From Apostichopus japonicus (taxonomy: Eukaryota > Echinodermata > Holothuroidea > Aspidochirotida > Stichopodidae), in the NCBI RefSeq assembly GCF_037975245.1, contig NC_092578.1:560001-624000 (forward strand): a stretch of DNA of 64,000 nt, written 5' to 3'. Below, one piece after another: positions 11,112 through 25,100 of the stretch (position 1 is its first letter; each line of letters begins with the position of its first letter). The position numbers were made by a program, and so were the translations under genes. A model generated the notes under the pieces. The model was not told where the DNA came from and made no database searches. It saw only the letters and a program-made list of their open reading frames with translations.

Positions 11112-13690
11112 TTGTGGAGACATTGCTGCTGACCACACGATGAAGAGGATGCAGACCTCCACAGTAAACTGCCAGGCTGAGAGAGAAGAGCTGGTGAGAT
11201 AAAACCATGAATGATGTTATTTACAGGTTTTTATCTGGTGCTCAATGCTTACATTATAGTAAGATAGTATGGTGGGCATAGTAGATATGCTTTTGTGAGA
11301 ACAACACCATCTTATCACCTAAGTTGAAAGGTACATGCTGTCGAGTTTTGGGGATCTAACTGGCTGACAATTCTGTCAGGATTCTGTTTAGGGTATTTTA
11401 GGTGACTTGAGCAAGTCTATACTGTTCAGTCAATACATAAAAGAATTGTTTAGTGAATATGTGATCCAGTCCTTCTGGTCATATGATTTATTGTCTTTGT
11501 ATCGCCCTAAGCCTTGCCCTGTGATGAATTTTAGTTTCTGTGATAGAGTGCTTGAAATGTTGGCCCGTCTTGCCAGAAAATTTGAATGTAACACTGACTT
11601 ACATGACATCAGTGCGGCACATTGTTCAGAATCAATCCCATCTCACTCTAAGCTTGGCCTTGTTACAGTACACAGGAATGTGTACAGACTTCGCATATGA
11701 CTGTGAATAAAAAAGATCTCTCTCTAAGCTTGGCGAATGTGTACAGACTTTACGTACGGCTGTGACTCAAAAACCTCTCAAATGACAAATATCGGAACAA
11801 CATATTATAAAGAAAACCACACTGTGGACTGTAGCGATGAAAAAAAGAGTCTTTTTCATATAGCCAATAGACTGCCACTAAAGAATTCCTTCTATACGTC
11901 TGATGTTTTAATTTTAAGCTAACAGTGGAGTGTATAACCTTTTATACCCCACAGCCAATGTTGTCATTTAAAGCTAATAGTGGAGTGTGTGACCTTTTAT
12001 ACTGCACTTGTAATGTGGTTATTTAATGCTTACACTGGATTGTTTAACTAGAGTGTGTAGCAGAAACTACTAGACAGTTATACATCATTTAATCTTGCCT
12101 GTTTAATATATTTGAAGCTGTGTTTAGTAGGTTGAGGCTGTGATGTTACATGTCTTCAAGTATTTTGTTCATTTTGTGAACTCTCCATTCTCAGCTACTT
12201 CCTGTCAACAACTGTAATAGATTTTAGTCTTGAACTCTGACCAAACTTTGCGTTTAGATATGTAGGCGGCCTTCGCAGAAATCGAAGGTTAGTTTGAACA
12301 ACATATTCGTGACTAAAATAACTCAGTTTGTTGTAGAAGAAACATGATGCAAAGATCTCTCCATCAATAAACTAAAAGTGGTTCCTTTTAAGTTCTTAAG
12401 AGTTATCACCACATCTAACTCTAAATGTTACTGCCTCTTCGTAGTTGTGAAGTCTTTTGCGATGTTTACTCTTCAGTGCGCATTGATTTAACTTATTTAC
12501 AAAATACTTTGAATCTAATTTGTTTGTTTGTAGTGTGAGATTTATTATTTGATTAGATCTCACTCCCAAAATAGCACTCTCGCTTTAAAAACTCTGCCAG
12601 CCGCAGTAAAATGCAGGAAACAAATTGTGTTGACATTTGGAGAGGTTTTCTCAAATTTGTGACGGATGATTGTAACGGCAAACTTAAAGAGCAAATGTTT
12701 ACCTAGGTTTGTTCATTTGGTGTGTTGGAGGAAGTTAGTAGTGTTCTTCTCATTGATAGGACAAGATGTAAATGTAATCATGTCTCTGTTCTTATTATCT
12801 CTAGCTGGCTGTCGTTAAACCTCTTTGTTACTTATAGTCTGTCAGCTTCTGTTCCTTTTAGTAATTCTATGTCTGTTGTTCTTTATGCTCAACTTCAACT
12901 GTCGACTTTACCTGCAGTCTGCATTGAAGAAAAATCTACTTGAATAATATGTCAGACTCTTTTTTCTTAAAACACAACTTTTTGATATGCAAATGTCAGT
13001 ATTTTGGGAATAAAAAAGGTTTTTTGTTCAGTTTTACACTTTCCCCAAGAGATTCTGACATTAGATGTGTGAGATGTGTAATTACAAGACTTGGCATTTC
13101 GAAGCCAGGGTAATGAAGAAATATTCTGTTTTCTCACTTGTCAATTCCGTTTAAAACCTGCAAATAAAGTGGTCCAGATGTATTTTAATCCCTACTAACC
13201 TATTCCCAAACTGACCCATTTCTTTAATCCCTCATATCCGCTCTGACAAACAGCCCTTATTTATGATTCAATTACGTTGGAATGCTGACTCAAATGCCCT
13301 TTCACCAGGACACCGATATGACAGATTTGGCTAATCTAAACGGTGTGATTTTACTCTGAATGCTCTAAGGCAGTTTCTTTCCTTTAAATTGATTTTGGTG
13401 AATTCTTTCAGGTAATTAGATACAGATAATGCAGTTCTGTAGCAGCTTGACAAGTGAAGCTCATAGCAAACGATATGCAACGAAACAATAAGAATTCATT
13501 CTAGTCATACTAATAATCCTAATATCCACCAATCTCAATACGCTGAGTAGAATCAAAGAAAGGAAAGATAGGTTACATACACCCATTGCTGGTGTTTGGT
13601 GCTTAATGTAGTAAATTGCAATAAAATACCTTGAAAACCTTAGAAACTTGTTGCCGTAGAACTTCCCATATTACAAATATCCCATTAGAA
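11112..13690. other. intergenic / MINDY4 3' flank, no gene recognised
   Basis: Holds the presumed 3' UTR, two small local duplications (an aagcttggc...aatgtgtacagactt block at about 11650-11770, and an agctaa-agtggagtgt block of roughly 70 bp at 11915-12055), then AT-rich unique DNA. The short open frames at 11407-11700 and 12722-12943 have no splice, domain or start-context support. Confidence 0.6.
11706..11711 (+). promoter_or_regulatory. candidate polyadenylation signal for MINDY4
   Basis: AATAAA about 600 bases past the stop codon, in A-rich sequence, the first canonical hexamer I see downstream. Cleavage just beyond it would give a roughly 0.6-kb 3' UTR. Motif-only evidence. Confidence 0.35.
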
Positions 13691-13699
13691 TCCTTCTTG

Positions 13700-14330
13700 A
13701 ACTTTGGTTATAATATTGTAACATTAACTGAGTCGTGTTAAACTGGAGTGGCGTTGGTTATATTATTGTAACAATAACTGAGTCGTGTTAAACTGGAGTG
13801 GCGTTGGTTATAATATTGTAACATTAACTGAGTCGTGTGAACCTGGAGTGGCGTTTGTAATGATATTGTAACATTAACTGAGTCGTGTTAAACTGGAGTG
13901 GTATTGGTTATAATATTGTAACATTAACTGAGTCGTGTGAACCTGGAGTGACGTTTGTTATGATATTGTAACATTAACTGAGTCGTGTTAAACTGTAGTG
14001 GTATTGGTTATAATATTGTAACATTAACTGAGTCGTGTTAAACTGGAGTGGCGTTGGTTATAATATTGTAACATTAACTGAGTCGTGTTAAACTGGAGTG
14101 GCGTTGGTTATAATATTGTAACATTAACTGAGTCGTGTTAAAGTGGAGTGGCGCTGGTTATAATATTGTAACATTAACAGATCGTGTTAAACTGGAGTGG
14201 CGTTGGTTATAATATTGTAACATTAACAGAGTCATGTTAAACTGTAGTGGTATTGGTTATAATATTGTAACATTAACTGAGTCATGTTAAACTGGAGTTG
14301 CGTAGGTTGTAATACTGTAACTGCTGAGTC
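13700..14330. repeat. 50-bp minisatellite, about 12 copies
   Basis: Units of ggttataatattgtaacatt then aactgagtcgtgttaaactg and gagtggcgtt, 50 bp each. A two-unit pattern is visible early on, where cgtgttaaactgg copies alternate with cgtgtgaacctgg copies. It lies between the two convergent genes. Confidence 0.95.
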
Positions 14331-14334
14331 ATGC

Positions 14335-17300
14335 AGACAATTGATAGAATTACACATGGCTACAACTACAGATGATCATCACATTAAAATGTGCAAATGT
14401 GATTTTGTATTACTGTAGAGCTGCTCAAACTTTTCATGGTATGATCCAAGTATGTTCTTAAGTATCCAGATTTGTTTACCTGGAATAAATAAACAAACCT
14501 TGATTTACGATGGGTTTTAGCCGACATTTTAAAACTTTCATTTATCTCGTAAGTGATATTCACCACCTTGATGCTGTCTCTCATTACAAAATGCCGTCCA
14601 CAATTTTGGTTAACAGAATCCATGTTTTTATTATTAATTATACAAGTGGAGTTAACTCCTTATTTGGTAATGTTTCACTTTTATGATTATAATTTTCTTC
14701 TTGCTTTGCGTCTGTATTGTTTCTAGTCACAGATGTTCTTGGTGGTAATTTTAGCCCATGAGTGATATACTTTGGGTGCCTACTTAATTTAGTAATTCCT
14801 GTATGGCAGTACCTGGATGCACAGGCTATGCAGTTAAGAGTATTAGAAAGTTCCAGTGATATTATTGGCAGTTTTCAGGACTTATTCTGCTAGATCTAAT
14901 TACATAAAGCAATCATGTAAGCGCTATTTTTTTGGCACAAGATTCATTTTAGAAAAAGGTTGGGGAATTGTTAATTTTTTTTTTCTTTGTAAACTTTTTG
15001 CTGACCATACAAGAAGATTTGCTAGGTATCTGACAAAATGAGTTTATATGCACGCTAATAATTTTTAAGTAAAGTCACACTTAAAGAGCAGAAGTTTATC
15101 TCTTGGGTTTAATTGTACTGTATAATTATGGTGGAAAGGTTAAACATAAATACAAATCCTGTTCTATCTGTGTCAGCCACTTTCAAACTTGAATCCCTAA
15201 ATACAAACATGTGTATTAGGAATGTACACATCAGAATAATGATTAACGACAAGTTTTGAGTTCTAAATACTTTTGTAAAAGTTTGGTTTTGTGTAATCTT
15301 GTGGGCGATTCCCTGCTCAAGTCTTGACTATACCCGTGGCATAGATCAGGATATGTTAGTGTTTGATTCATTATATCATGATGTGAATGTATGTAACTTT
15401 TACCGAGCAGTGGCATCATAAGATTGGATCATTTATCATGCCGATCTCTACTTCCTGGAAGGGCTTATCCTGTATGATTTACAACACTAATTGAAATAAT
15501 GCTTCTGGTGCGGTATGTATGAATTCATATACATATGAAATGGATATACCTGGAAGCTAGTCAGTTTGTCCTGATCAAGGTTCTTTCCTTTTATGAGGAA
15601 TCTTTTGAGCATTGACAGGAACTGAAGGCCTCATGTTATTGAAAAAAAAAAGGTAAAAAAACAAACTAAGAATCAGAAGATTGAAAAATATGTGATGGCT
15701 AGTTGACGTTGCTGTCTTTCGTTATACGGTATTCAATTCTGGACTCTAACGAGAACTGAGTTATTTTTGATAAAATTGTTTACAGAAGTAATAGTATAAG
15801 TAAGGTTGAAATATGGTTTGTTAGGGGATGGTTCAGGGTGTGGGGCAAGTGGGGGGGGGGTGAGGGGGAAGGCAAGGCCTTACATGAGTGGGACAGTCGG
15901 TATTCAGTCAGAACCATGTCAGGAACTGATTTCAAGCTATAACCTTAGCAGCAGAAGGTTGAGACTGGTTTGTGAGAGCTATATGGATGCATAGCTTGAG
16001 ATCAGCTTTGTTGGGATGGGTAGCCAGGACATGTTTAGGAATAATATTTTTGTAAATTTAATTTCTGTATCAATTCCCTCCATTGAGTGCAACTTTCTGG
16101 TTTCTTATTAAAATATTTTACAAATCTATAATTTTAAGTGTTTTTTTTCCATAATGTTTCTGTCTCTCTTAGTAATAGTTATATCCTGAAGCACCAGAAT
16201 ATTTCTCCTGAAATGAATGCAATAGTGTTATGTGAGCGATATTACAATAGTAATACTTCTAACAAGAATCATGTAGTCTTATTTATTCATTCATAATGAC
16301 ATATTCTTTCTGCCAGTCTTCGATCAGTTCCGGGAAGCATGCCTCTCCAATCAATCATCACCTATCAATAATTTGACATTTCTCATCTAGCTGATAGCTT
16401 TGTTGTAACAATGTCAACACCGTATGAAACAAGAGAGGACAATAATGAAAGAAAAAAGGTTATTTGTCCATCTTGTTCAATATTTGACCGGTTCACCCTT
16501 TCTCTAAGATCTTCATTGAAGAATCAATTAGGTAATTTACTTGATCAGAAACGACACAGTTCTGTTTTCGTTTTCAAGAGAGTAATATGTGGGTCATGTT
16601 AGGGTTTGTAGGTCAGCTCTTGTGTATTTCAAACAATGGTGTGCTTCATATAAGTTAAAGGACAATTACAAAAGCTGCAAGGAGGAGGTCATTAATTCAA
16701 CGAAATAGTAAATTTGATAGTTCGATATGTGAATACAGCATTTGACTTCTCTGAGAAATACATCGATTAATACTCAACCTAGCAAGGATGGTTGTTTGTG
16801 CACAGCATGCCATTACTGAGAGATTTTGGGGCATTTTAATTTATTTACTCAAAGCTAAAGAAGTTTACAAACATTTAAAATGTAAAACTGTTAGTAAGTT
16901 CCAACATACTGGTTAAGTGTCCAGTAAACATGTTAAAGAATTTGGCAACAAATTGATTAATTCCTCATTGTTCATAAATGAGTGATTGGTCATGTTACTA
17001 CAAAATGGTAAATTTTGCCATTTAGCAGTGAAACTGAAAATGGTAATGTCATATTGATAGCACTCTCATTAGCAGAGGAACTATCAATTTATTTTCTCTT
17101 TAAACGTAAATGCAACATCGCTATTCATGCAAACAGTTGAGCGCAAACTATATTATTTTGTTTGTTCTATAGTGTAATAGGGTGTTTGGTATGTTGAGAC
17201 CATCAGTACACGTCAGTTTTCAGAAGGTGTACTTCTCCCCAAGATAATTTGCATATCACAATCATTACATTATTTACATTTGTTAATATCATTATCATTA

Positions 17301-18015
17301 TTAATATAAGAATGGACAGCTGCAATGTTCTGTAGCATTCATACTGAACAATTCAATGTTGTTGTGTTAACGACACATGTGAAACACAGTGAAGCTACTT
17401 CTGTACTTCTACTACTGTATTAACCACAAATTATGTTTGGCATTATCACATGTTACTTGTTAAAAGTTAGTTTATCTGCTGGTAGATTCTGAGCTCTGGA
17501 TGGGTTTTCAAGGGGAATGTGATGCAAGAGACAAGAAAAACAAGAAGATGTGAAATCATATTTAGATGTGTGGGCCCATATATATTCCAGCTCAGAGTCT
17601 AGCTGTCACTCATTATACTGGCATAATGCATCAGAACTTACTGGACAATATTACACAGCAAACCCTCTTATTAATCTGCAACACATATATACACATTGTA
17701 TGTACACTTTACTAAAGAATGAACTTTTAATTTAGAGAACAGAGGTATATACATTGACACTTTATTTGTACAAATTGCATGAATAGAACAAGGGTAACCA
17801 AGGGTAACCAATGGTGAAGGTGGTGGAGAGTGGAGTGCTAAGGATTTGTACCATTGTGTACTCATGTCTAGTGGTACATGTGTACAGTGAAACATGTACT
17901 CCTACAGACTGTACTCATTTCCAGATGTTGCGCTGGTCATGGGGTCTAATTCTTTATAACAGCAGGTATTCCAAGAACAATGAAAGATTATGCAATGTTC
18001 CTGATTCAGCAATGT
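14335..18015. other. intergenic, no gene recognised
   Basis: Mostly unique AT-rich DNA with a G-run at 15850-15860. No open frame carries a recognisable domain or a splice-bounded coding signal on either strand. Its right end is the presumed 3' flank of the minus-strand receptor gene. Confidence 0.6.
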
Positions 18016-18021
18016 AACCTT

Positions 18022-18027
18022 TTTATT
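18022..18027 (-). promoter_or_regulatory. candidate polyadenylation signal for the class B GPCR gene
   Basis: AATAAA on the minus strand about 540 bases past the receptor stop codon; another occurs at 17761-17766. Motif-only evidence for the 3' end. Confidence 0.3.
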
Positions 18028-18565
18028 TCAGTGTGTTTCTTCAAGTAGCTGCATGGATGTATAGGCGACATTACAACAGTTATAATTTACATCCAGCAGT
18101 AACCTGGTTTTTCTTCATATGTAATGAAACTCAACACTGAATGAAGAAGATAACATTCAGTTGTCAACACTTAACAAAGTTGTACTTCAATGTAGGATGA
18201 TAGTACGCATATATATAAAGTATGCATATATATATATATACATATATATACTGATACGGCATAGTATGTACAATCCTAACTCGCTTGGACAATCAAAGCT
18301 AATTCAGCTTGTACAAGCATTTTATATTCACAAGTACTCTAGTTATGTAGAAAGCAGTAACTGTCAAATGTAAAAAAAAGAGAGAAAATTGTTCAATTCT
18401 CCCAATACCCCACCCCCACCCCCCACCCCAAAACAGTATTGTCCTGTCAATTATAACCCCAACAGACAGGACACCAGTCTCCAATTGTTTGATTCTAACA
18501 TCCTGCTAACAGAACAATGTGACCTGATCCTGTTTGGTCGTATCATATAACTCAACATACCCATT

Positions 18566-19186
18566 TCAGACCTCTGTTTCAATGTTAGCAGCAAAGTGTA
18601 CGCCCTTTTTCTGGCTATTTTCGCCTTCTTCTGAGGGCAATGTGGACTCTTTTTCTGTTGTAGAATCATTATGTTCTAAGAGCCTGTCTTCATCCGATTG
18701 TGTCTCTTTACTTTCTTCGATCATGTCTTCATTTCTGTTATCCTCACTCGACGACGCATTTAGCCTTGTCGTTTCTTTTGGTAGTTCGTCCTCAGTGGCG
18801 GCAGTTAAATGTTCTGTTTCAGTCATATTTTTACTACAAGTGTCAGTTAATGGTCGTCCATTGGTGGTATCCTTATGATTGCTGACTGATCCATTCATTT
18901 GTCCCTTACTTGGCTTCTTCTGAAAGAGGCGGCTTTTCAAAGCAATAATTTGCCCAATCACTGAAAACCTGTGAGACGTTCGCACTGGTTCGTTTTTGAG
19001 CCCGTCCTCAACAGAATCTTTCCTTGGTGGTGTTGAGACGGAAGAGCGGGAGTGGGCTTGGCTTCGGGGAGCAACCGATCTCGTTGTACTTAAAGTACGA
19101 TTAATTTTATGTAACTTCCATTTTCGCTGAATTTCTGCCTGGACGTCTCCATTGAGGAAGCAATACAAGATGGCCATGAACAAGCC
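18566..19186 (-). CDS. GPCR exon 11: TM7 end, helix 8 and cytoplasmic tail
   Basis: 621 bases after acceptor ttacatttacag, ending in a stop at 18568-18566. Encodes [20 protein letters not shown], then RKW and a tail of about 180 residues. The tail has a Ser/Thr-rich basic stretch, then an acidic Ser-rich stretch with a dileucine-type signal (DEDRLL, 511-516), and ends ETEV, a class I PDZ ligand. PTH1R, as I recall, ends ETVM and binds NHERF PDZ proteins. Confidence 0.94.
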   Translation of the reverse strand, partial: GLFMAILYCFLNGDVQAEIQRKWKLHKINRTLSTTRSVAPRSQAHSRSSVSTPPRKDSVEDGLKNEPVRTSHRFSVIGQIIALKSRLFQKKPSKGQMNGSVSNHKDTTNGRPLTDTCSKNMTETEHLTAATEDELPKETTRLNASSSEDNRNEDMIEESKETQSDEDRLLEHNDSTTEKESTLPSEEGENSQKKGVHFAANIETEV

Positions 19187-22100
19187 CTGTAAATGTAAGT
19201 AAGTTGATCAAACTAACTGTATGTGTAGTATAGATGATAAGAATTGCTACTTCTAGCCGCACCTGGTAACAAACTATTTCTAGTCAACCTGCTGGGTTAT
19301 TAAATTAGTGTCCTGTATGCTATAGTATTACATCCTGCCATACTAGCTAAGAACGACGTCCCTACATAATTCATATATTCTTTGATTATGTGTAAATTAT
19401 ATCTTTGTGAGACCACCCTACAGTAAGGTTATAGGAACGCCCGGTTGACACATAGTAATTACACGTAGGCCTTTAAATGTACTTACTTGAAATGGTGAAA
19501 TGATGAGGTCAACATACATTCGTACTAGAGTCACTGTTGGGTCTGCGGAAGCGTGCATGCCAACAGTAACAATGTAATACACTCCAAAAATAGGGATTAA
19601 GACCAAAGTGGACTTTGCCAGTTTACTGAAATGAAAAAGCAAATTAGTAAATGTACTTCACCTCCTCTCTTACCATTTCCATTCAACATATATTCCAGAT
19701 GTATCGCTCGATATTCAAGGTTTGACAATGGTAAAGTGGGGTTGATGGTTGAGATTCCTGGTTTATTGCTGATAAATTGTAGGTTTTTGGACCAATATTC
19801 AATTTTTTTGTTAAAATCCAGGGTTATTGACCGTTCATCTAGGTTTTGCAATGGCGAAAGCCAGTTTATCAGCAATAAAACTAGATTTTCAAGTGATTAT
19901 CAGTTGAAAAACTTTATTGGGGGGATTAATGGGCGTTTGGCTTGCCATAAACGTGTTAGCATATGAAGTAGGTACCAGCGTTTGTAAGTACCGAGACCGA
20001 ACAAATGAAGATGTGTAAGTACCATCATTCATAAGTACCAAAACCTGACAAGTGGTGGGGTCACCAGGAATTAGAGCGACAGACCAATTCATGGGGACCC
20101 CAACACTTGCCCAGTTTTGGTACTTATGAACAATGATACCCATCTTCATTTGTCCTGTTTCGGTACTTACCAACGAAGATACCAACCCGTCTTAATATTG
20201 TAACACGTTTATGGCAAGCCCGATAATGCAGGTTTTTTTGCGGGAAGTTTTATCACCAGAAAAGTTTTCTGGCCGCTTTTAGTAAAAAATGTTTATAGAT
20301 TGGCCCTTTCCCGGCCAATTATTTACATGGCCTGTTTCCTGGCCATTAGTGTTTTGTGTCTGCTACAGGCCGTTTTTCTGGCCGAAATATTTTCTGGCCG
20401 TTTTTCAGACCATGTATGGTCGAAAAAAAAAAGAGTATTTTAAAACATTTCTTGGCCATAATTTTTTGCTAGCACAGATTCACAAGTGCTTGAAACTTTA
20501 CACAATAAATTGCATCACCAAAGAAAGAATGACATTCTCTGTTTATATCGAGTACCTGTAAACTCTTGCTTCCGCTGCATTTGAGGCTGTCAGTTTGGTC
20601 GCAAGAACTCGTGTTATGTTCAGAAATAGAACGAAATTGACCTGAAAGAAAAAGAAATATGACATATTAAGACCAAATAAGATATTATTAGCAGACGCTT
20701 GTGTGGTTGGAACTTTCGTGTAGTTCAGTATTAAAGTTATATGGTAACATGGTTAGTCAGGAACACAATCCTTGAAAAATCACTTACATAAATACATATA
20801 TGTACAATAACACCTGACTGTAACCAATAAAAAGATATGACCTATTTTTGACAGTAACGTGTAAAACTAAGAAACACAAATAAGTTAAAACTTACAAGAG
20901 TTTGTATGGTTCAAGGTGACTTATAGTCCAATCAAAGAGGAATTTTGACTTCAAAAACACCTTGCGTGTCAATCAACACTACGTAACCTAAACAGATCAT
21001 TAAGTATATCCTAAAGAAAGTTTGTGTACATTTGGTAACCTAGTTACAAGCACTTGAATAGTAACCAGGGCAGGGAATAGCTATGGAGTAAACTTTCGGC
21101 CAGCTGTATCACCAAATCGATGTTCGCTCATTGATTAGGGAAGTAACAGAGAACTAGTCACACATAAATTGAAATATGTCGGTAGAAATAGAAGAATTAT
21201 TGATTCGTTGGCACCAAAATAGGTTAAAACGCCCTCCATTGATTTTGGCTATAGTTGCCTTGGTAACATGTGAACTAAACAACAAATGTGCATTTTCTAA
21301 TCTAAGATCTTTGCAGCAAGGTGTACTGATGACCGACATTGAGCAATCGTAGACAGCAGGTGCTAGCCTAACACATTGCTAATAAGGCTGAATATGGTTT
21401 AGGCTGCATTTAGTTTCACAATTTTGTGTCTAGTGACCGAAAAGTCGAATATAGGCTTATATAACATTACTCACCAGAATAGATAACATAACTGGTGCTT
21501 TGATTATCCAATAGGTGTTATTTGTCGTAACATTGTCCCACCAGCAACTAAAGAATAAAGAAAACAAGATATGAGTAATGCTGTCACACATAATGTGAAA
21601 TAACACCCAGGTAACTTCTCATCGTCAACTAATGACAGAACTGTTGTTTCATCAAAGAATGGAACAAATCATCTCTAGTTTTTTACATCCTCAGTTCGGA
21701 CTGATTGCTGACACTAAGCAGTATATAACACAACAGCCTCATGCGAAGGTTGACCCTGCATGGGTACAATAAGGAAATATATTTTACATGAATATGGACT
21801 GGTTGATAGTTCTTTCAAACAAGAAGTTAATAAATGAAACATGTTTTGAACAGAATACAGCACTCCGGGGTGGGGGTGGGAATGACAGTGGAATTGTGCT
21901 TTGCTTGATGCCTACCTGGGCTCTTCCGCCACAATATTACGAATCGCCCATGGCAGTACAATCAGTGCAGGACAACCTGAGGAGCAATGGAAGAATGGAT
22001 GTTAATAATGTTTATGAAACAGTATAAATGAAATATAACTGGTACCTGATGAAAGTTCGTACAGCAACCCAAGTAATAAATTAAAGATCTTTTTGTGTTG

Positions 22101-25100
22101 CGCGTTGTTAACAGAAAGAAACATCTTCGTGGTCTTCGTCATCTTATGAACTTATAACCATTATTTTCACATCTCTCTCCACAAATGACTGGTCATAATC
22201 AGTCGGAAAACACAGATTTGTGACTATAGCACCAACTAACGGAAGTATATACGGACGAATGGATGGATACAGGCCAGTAGGATTTCTTCAATACAGAAGA
22301 AGTCATTTGTAATCAGAGAATTGCAACATAAATATCAAACATATTGTATTAACAAGTTTTTAAGCTATTATTTAATTTCAAACCAAGGTAGCCAAATATT
22401 TCCCAGAGAGGCACCAACAAAATCTGAAGAGCAATGGACTAACTGTACAGTTACCTTGGCCCACATATTAAAAGTTCTATTCATCTTAAAAGAATCTGAA
22501 CACAGAAACCTCAAGTCCTGTCCTAATGTCCTAAAGTCATGTTTTAGTTTACATGCACATGATTTTAAGCGACCATTAATTTGTATATGGAAGTAATAAT
22601 CTCTGATGTTCCTACTAACATTAGATGCAAAATCGTCAACCGACAATTTATCCAACAAAAGGCATTGGACTGCCCAGAAACCTGATGGAATCTCCTGCCA
22701 AGCTATCTGCCAGAGTAGCAGGTGTAACATTCGCCAGGGACCAAATTAAAATATAATAGCTTTTTCCTTCCGTCCTCTTCAAGTCAATTGTTGAATTCAA
22801 ATTCTGTTTGGTAGGGAAGGTGGGGGTGGGGCAGGGCACAGGGGGCGGTTAAAAAAAATAGTCCCTTTTCATACAAGTGCCAGGTTTGATAATAACAAGT
22901 AGTTACCTACGCATTTTCCATTTGTTTTAATTAAACAGTGTCATTTGTTGAGAAAAATAACCCAGTAAAGTATAAGAATTTGTGGTACAGGGTTTATTTT
23001 ATCGGAAAATGTGGAGGAAACTTCGTTCTTTCCCCCTCAAATCAAACTTCCATCCAACCCTCCTCGCTACCCCTATTCCGCCTCCGCTGCTGGTTGGTAA
23101 AGAAAAGAAAGAGGACAAAAGAACGTGTAAAACTTACCCCATCCAAGGGCGAAGTAATACCGTAAGTTAGTTTTACCAGAGAAAACAGCGACTGTAATAA
23201 GCGAGTGTAAGTACACACCCTCCACTAACAACCAGTAGTAATTGGCCACCAGAAAGTACTGTGTAAGGGTAAACGCCAACTTACAAAATGGAGTCTACCC
23301 AGAGGAAAAGAGAGGAAAATCAAATAACAGTGGTTACAGATTGTGGGCTATAAGTATGAAGAAGGCAGGTTTCCATTACTCTTACCAATCTTTTTCCCAC
23401 GTACTTAGCGCCCTCATTTAAGTATTAACCTTCTTCATGCGCCATTCACAGAATATTTCATATTTTATGTCCTACAATATTGTGCTGTTGATTCCAAAGG
23501 CAATCTTATTTGCAAATTATAATAAAAGAAAAACTCCCAGCTGACCATGTCAAACGTTTGTGCAATGCCAATTAGAAACAGGAGACCTAAATGGGCAGTA
23601 GATGTTAGCATATGGAGTGGTCATTACTTCATAATGGGCAGTAGATGTTTAAGCATAGCCTACGGAGGGGGTAATCGCTTAAAAAATCAATTTATATATA
23701 AAATGTTATTGACAACATCAGTACTTGAAGTTACGTTAGGAGGATTCTATTATAAATCTCACCCCGTATGTGAATTCGTTAGCTTGCAAAATATCCCGGA
23801 TGAAAACGAAAGTAGCTCGCAGAATAAACGATACAAAAAACTGCATGTGGATGGTATTCCGAGGACACCGTAACTTTCTGAGATAAGAAGTGAAAAACCA
23901 AATGTATCAATCTATAATGGCAGGAGGCGAGGAAAATGCAGGATTTCCATTGTAACCTTCATACACACAATTTGAGGACATGTGAGTCGGGAGCCTGGTC
24001 AAAGTGGCGGGGTGGGGGTGGGGGTATCTTCATGATCATCGCATCTTCCCCTCCCATCCCTGCTCCATTGAGAGCTCAAAGATTTTCCTTTCTCTGTTTT
24101 CTGCTCCTCAAGGTTGAATTCAATAATAAACCAGAAAATTATGTTAAAATACATTGCAACAAAAGAAAAACATTAATAGCTTGCCACTTTTGTAGGCGTA
24201 TGTATTTACCTGAAATAGAGGAATATGATCATCGCCACCACAAGAGCTATCAATGAGAGGATGTAACCAACACTGTACAATATTTGAAAGGCTTGTTGTG
24301 GTTTTATCTAACGTAGAAGAAGACGAAGAAAAGAAGACACCTCTACAATGAATATAGATAAAGTTTATAGAGTATTATATAGAACTCTAAAGAGTTGATA
24401 CTATAAAGATAGCGTTATATTGTAACGGTGCCACACACTAACAACACTAAGTAACTATAATAGATATAGTTTATAGAGTATTATATAGTATTATATAGAA
24501 CTATATAGAGTTGATACTATAAAGATAGCGTTATATTGTAGCGGTGCCACACACTAACAACACTAAGTAACTATAGCTAGTGGATCGGTACATATACTAC
24601 AGTCACGGCAATCTATAAACCTAAGTCAGAATCTGCAGTGTAGTACAACGATGGAAGTATTAAAGTATATACATATTTTGTGTCATATATATATATTTCT
24701 TTATTTGCTGTTACATAGCGTTTTAGAGCACTTTTGTGGATTTTACGCTTTACAAAATAAATTATTATTATATTATTATACTAGTTTACTACACCACAAT
24801 GGTAAACTGTATTGTGACTATATACAGGCTGTAGTGCAAGAAAACACAAAATTATATTGAAGGGTCAACTTTCACTTTGTAACCATAAATGGAGAGGTTT
24901 ATGGCTGACATAATTTTAAACGTGGATGGTGTTTTAGTCAAACACAACCCGATCTTGATTAGGATAAATTAGTGGTAAACCTGGTGTCAAACACATACGA
25001 CCATTCACAGACTGATGTAAGTTATAAATTCGTCAGTCTAGTTTAGATCTCCACAGAACGAACGTTGTAAAATAAAAAGAATGAAAAAAATAGAGAGACC

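Noticed and set aside
22368-22730. Minus-strand 120-codon frame as an extra GPCR exon or a retroelement protein
   Set aside because: It lies in the intron between GPCR exons 6 and 7, which already join in phase as GWG-CPAL; no recognised motif.
23073-23279. Starting GPCR exon 6 at the later AG (ttgtaag before 23280)
   Set aside because: The AG before 23294 keeps phase 0 and supplies the conserved CK..F before TM3; the later one would lose the disulfide Cys.
24210-24296. Starting GPCR exon 4 at the AG of cacaacaag
   Set aside because: It would shift the frame relative to the phase-0 donor of exon 3; the AG at ctacgttag keeps the frame.
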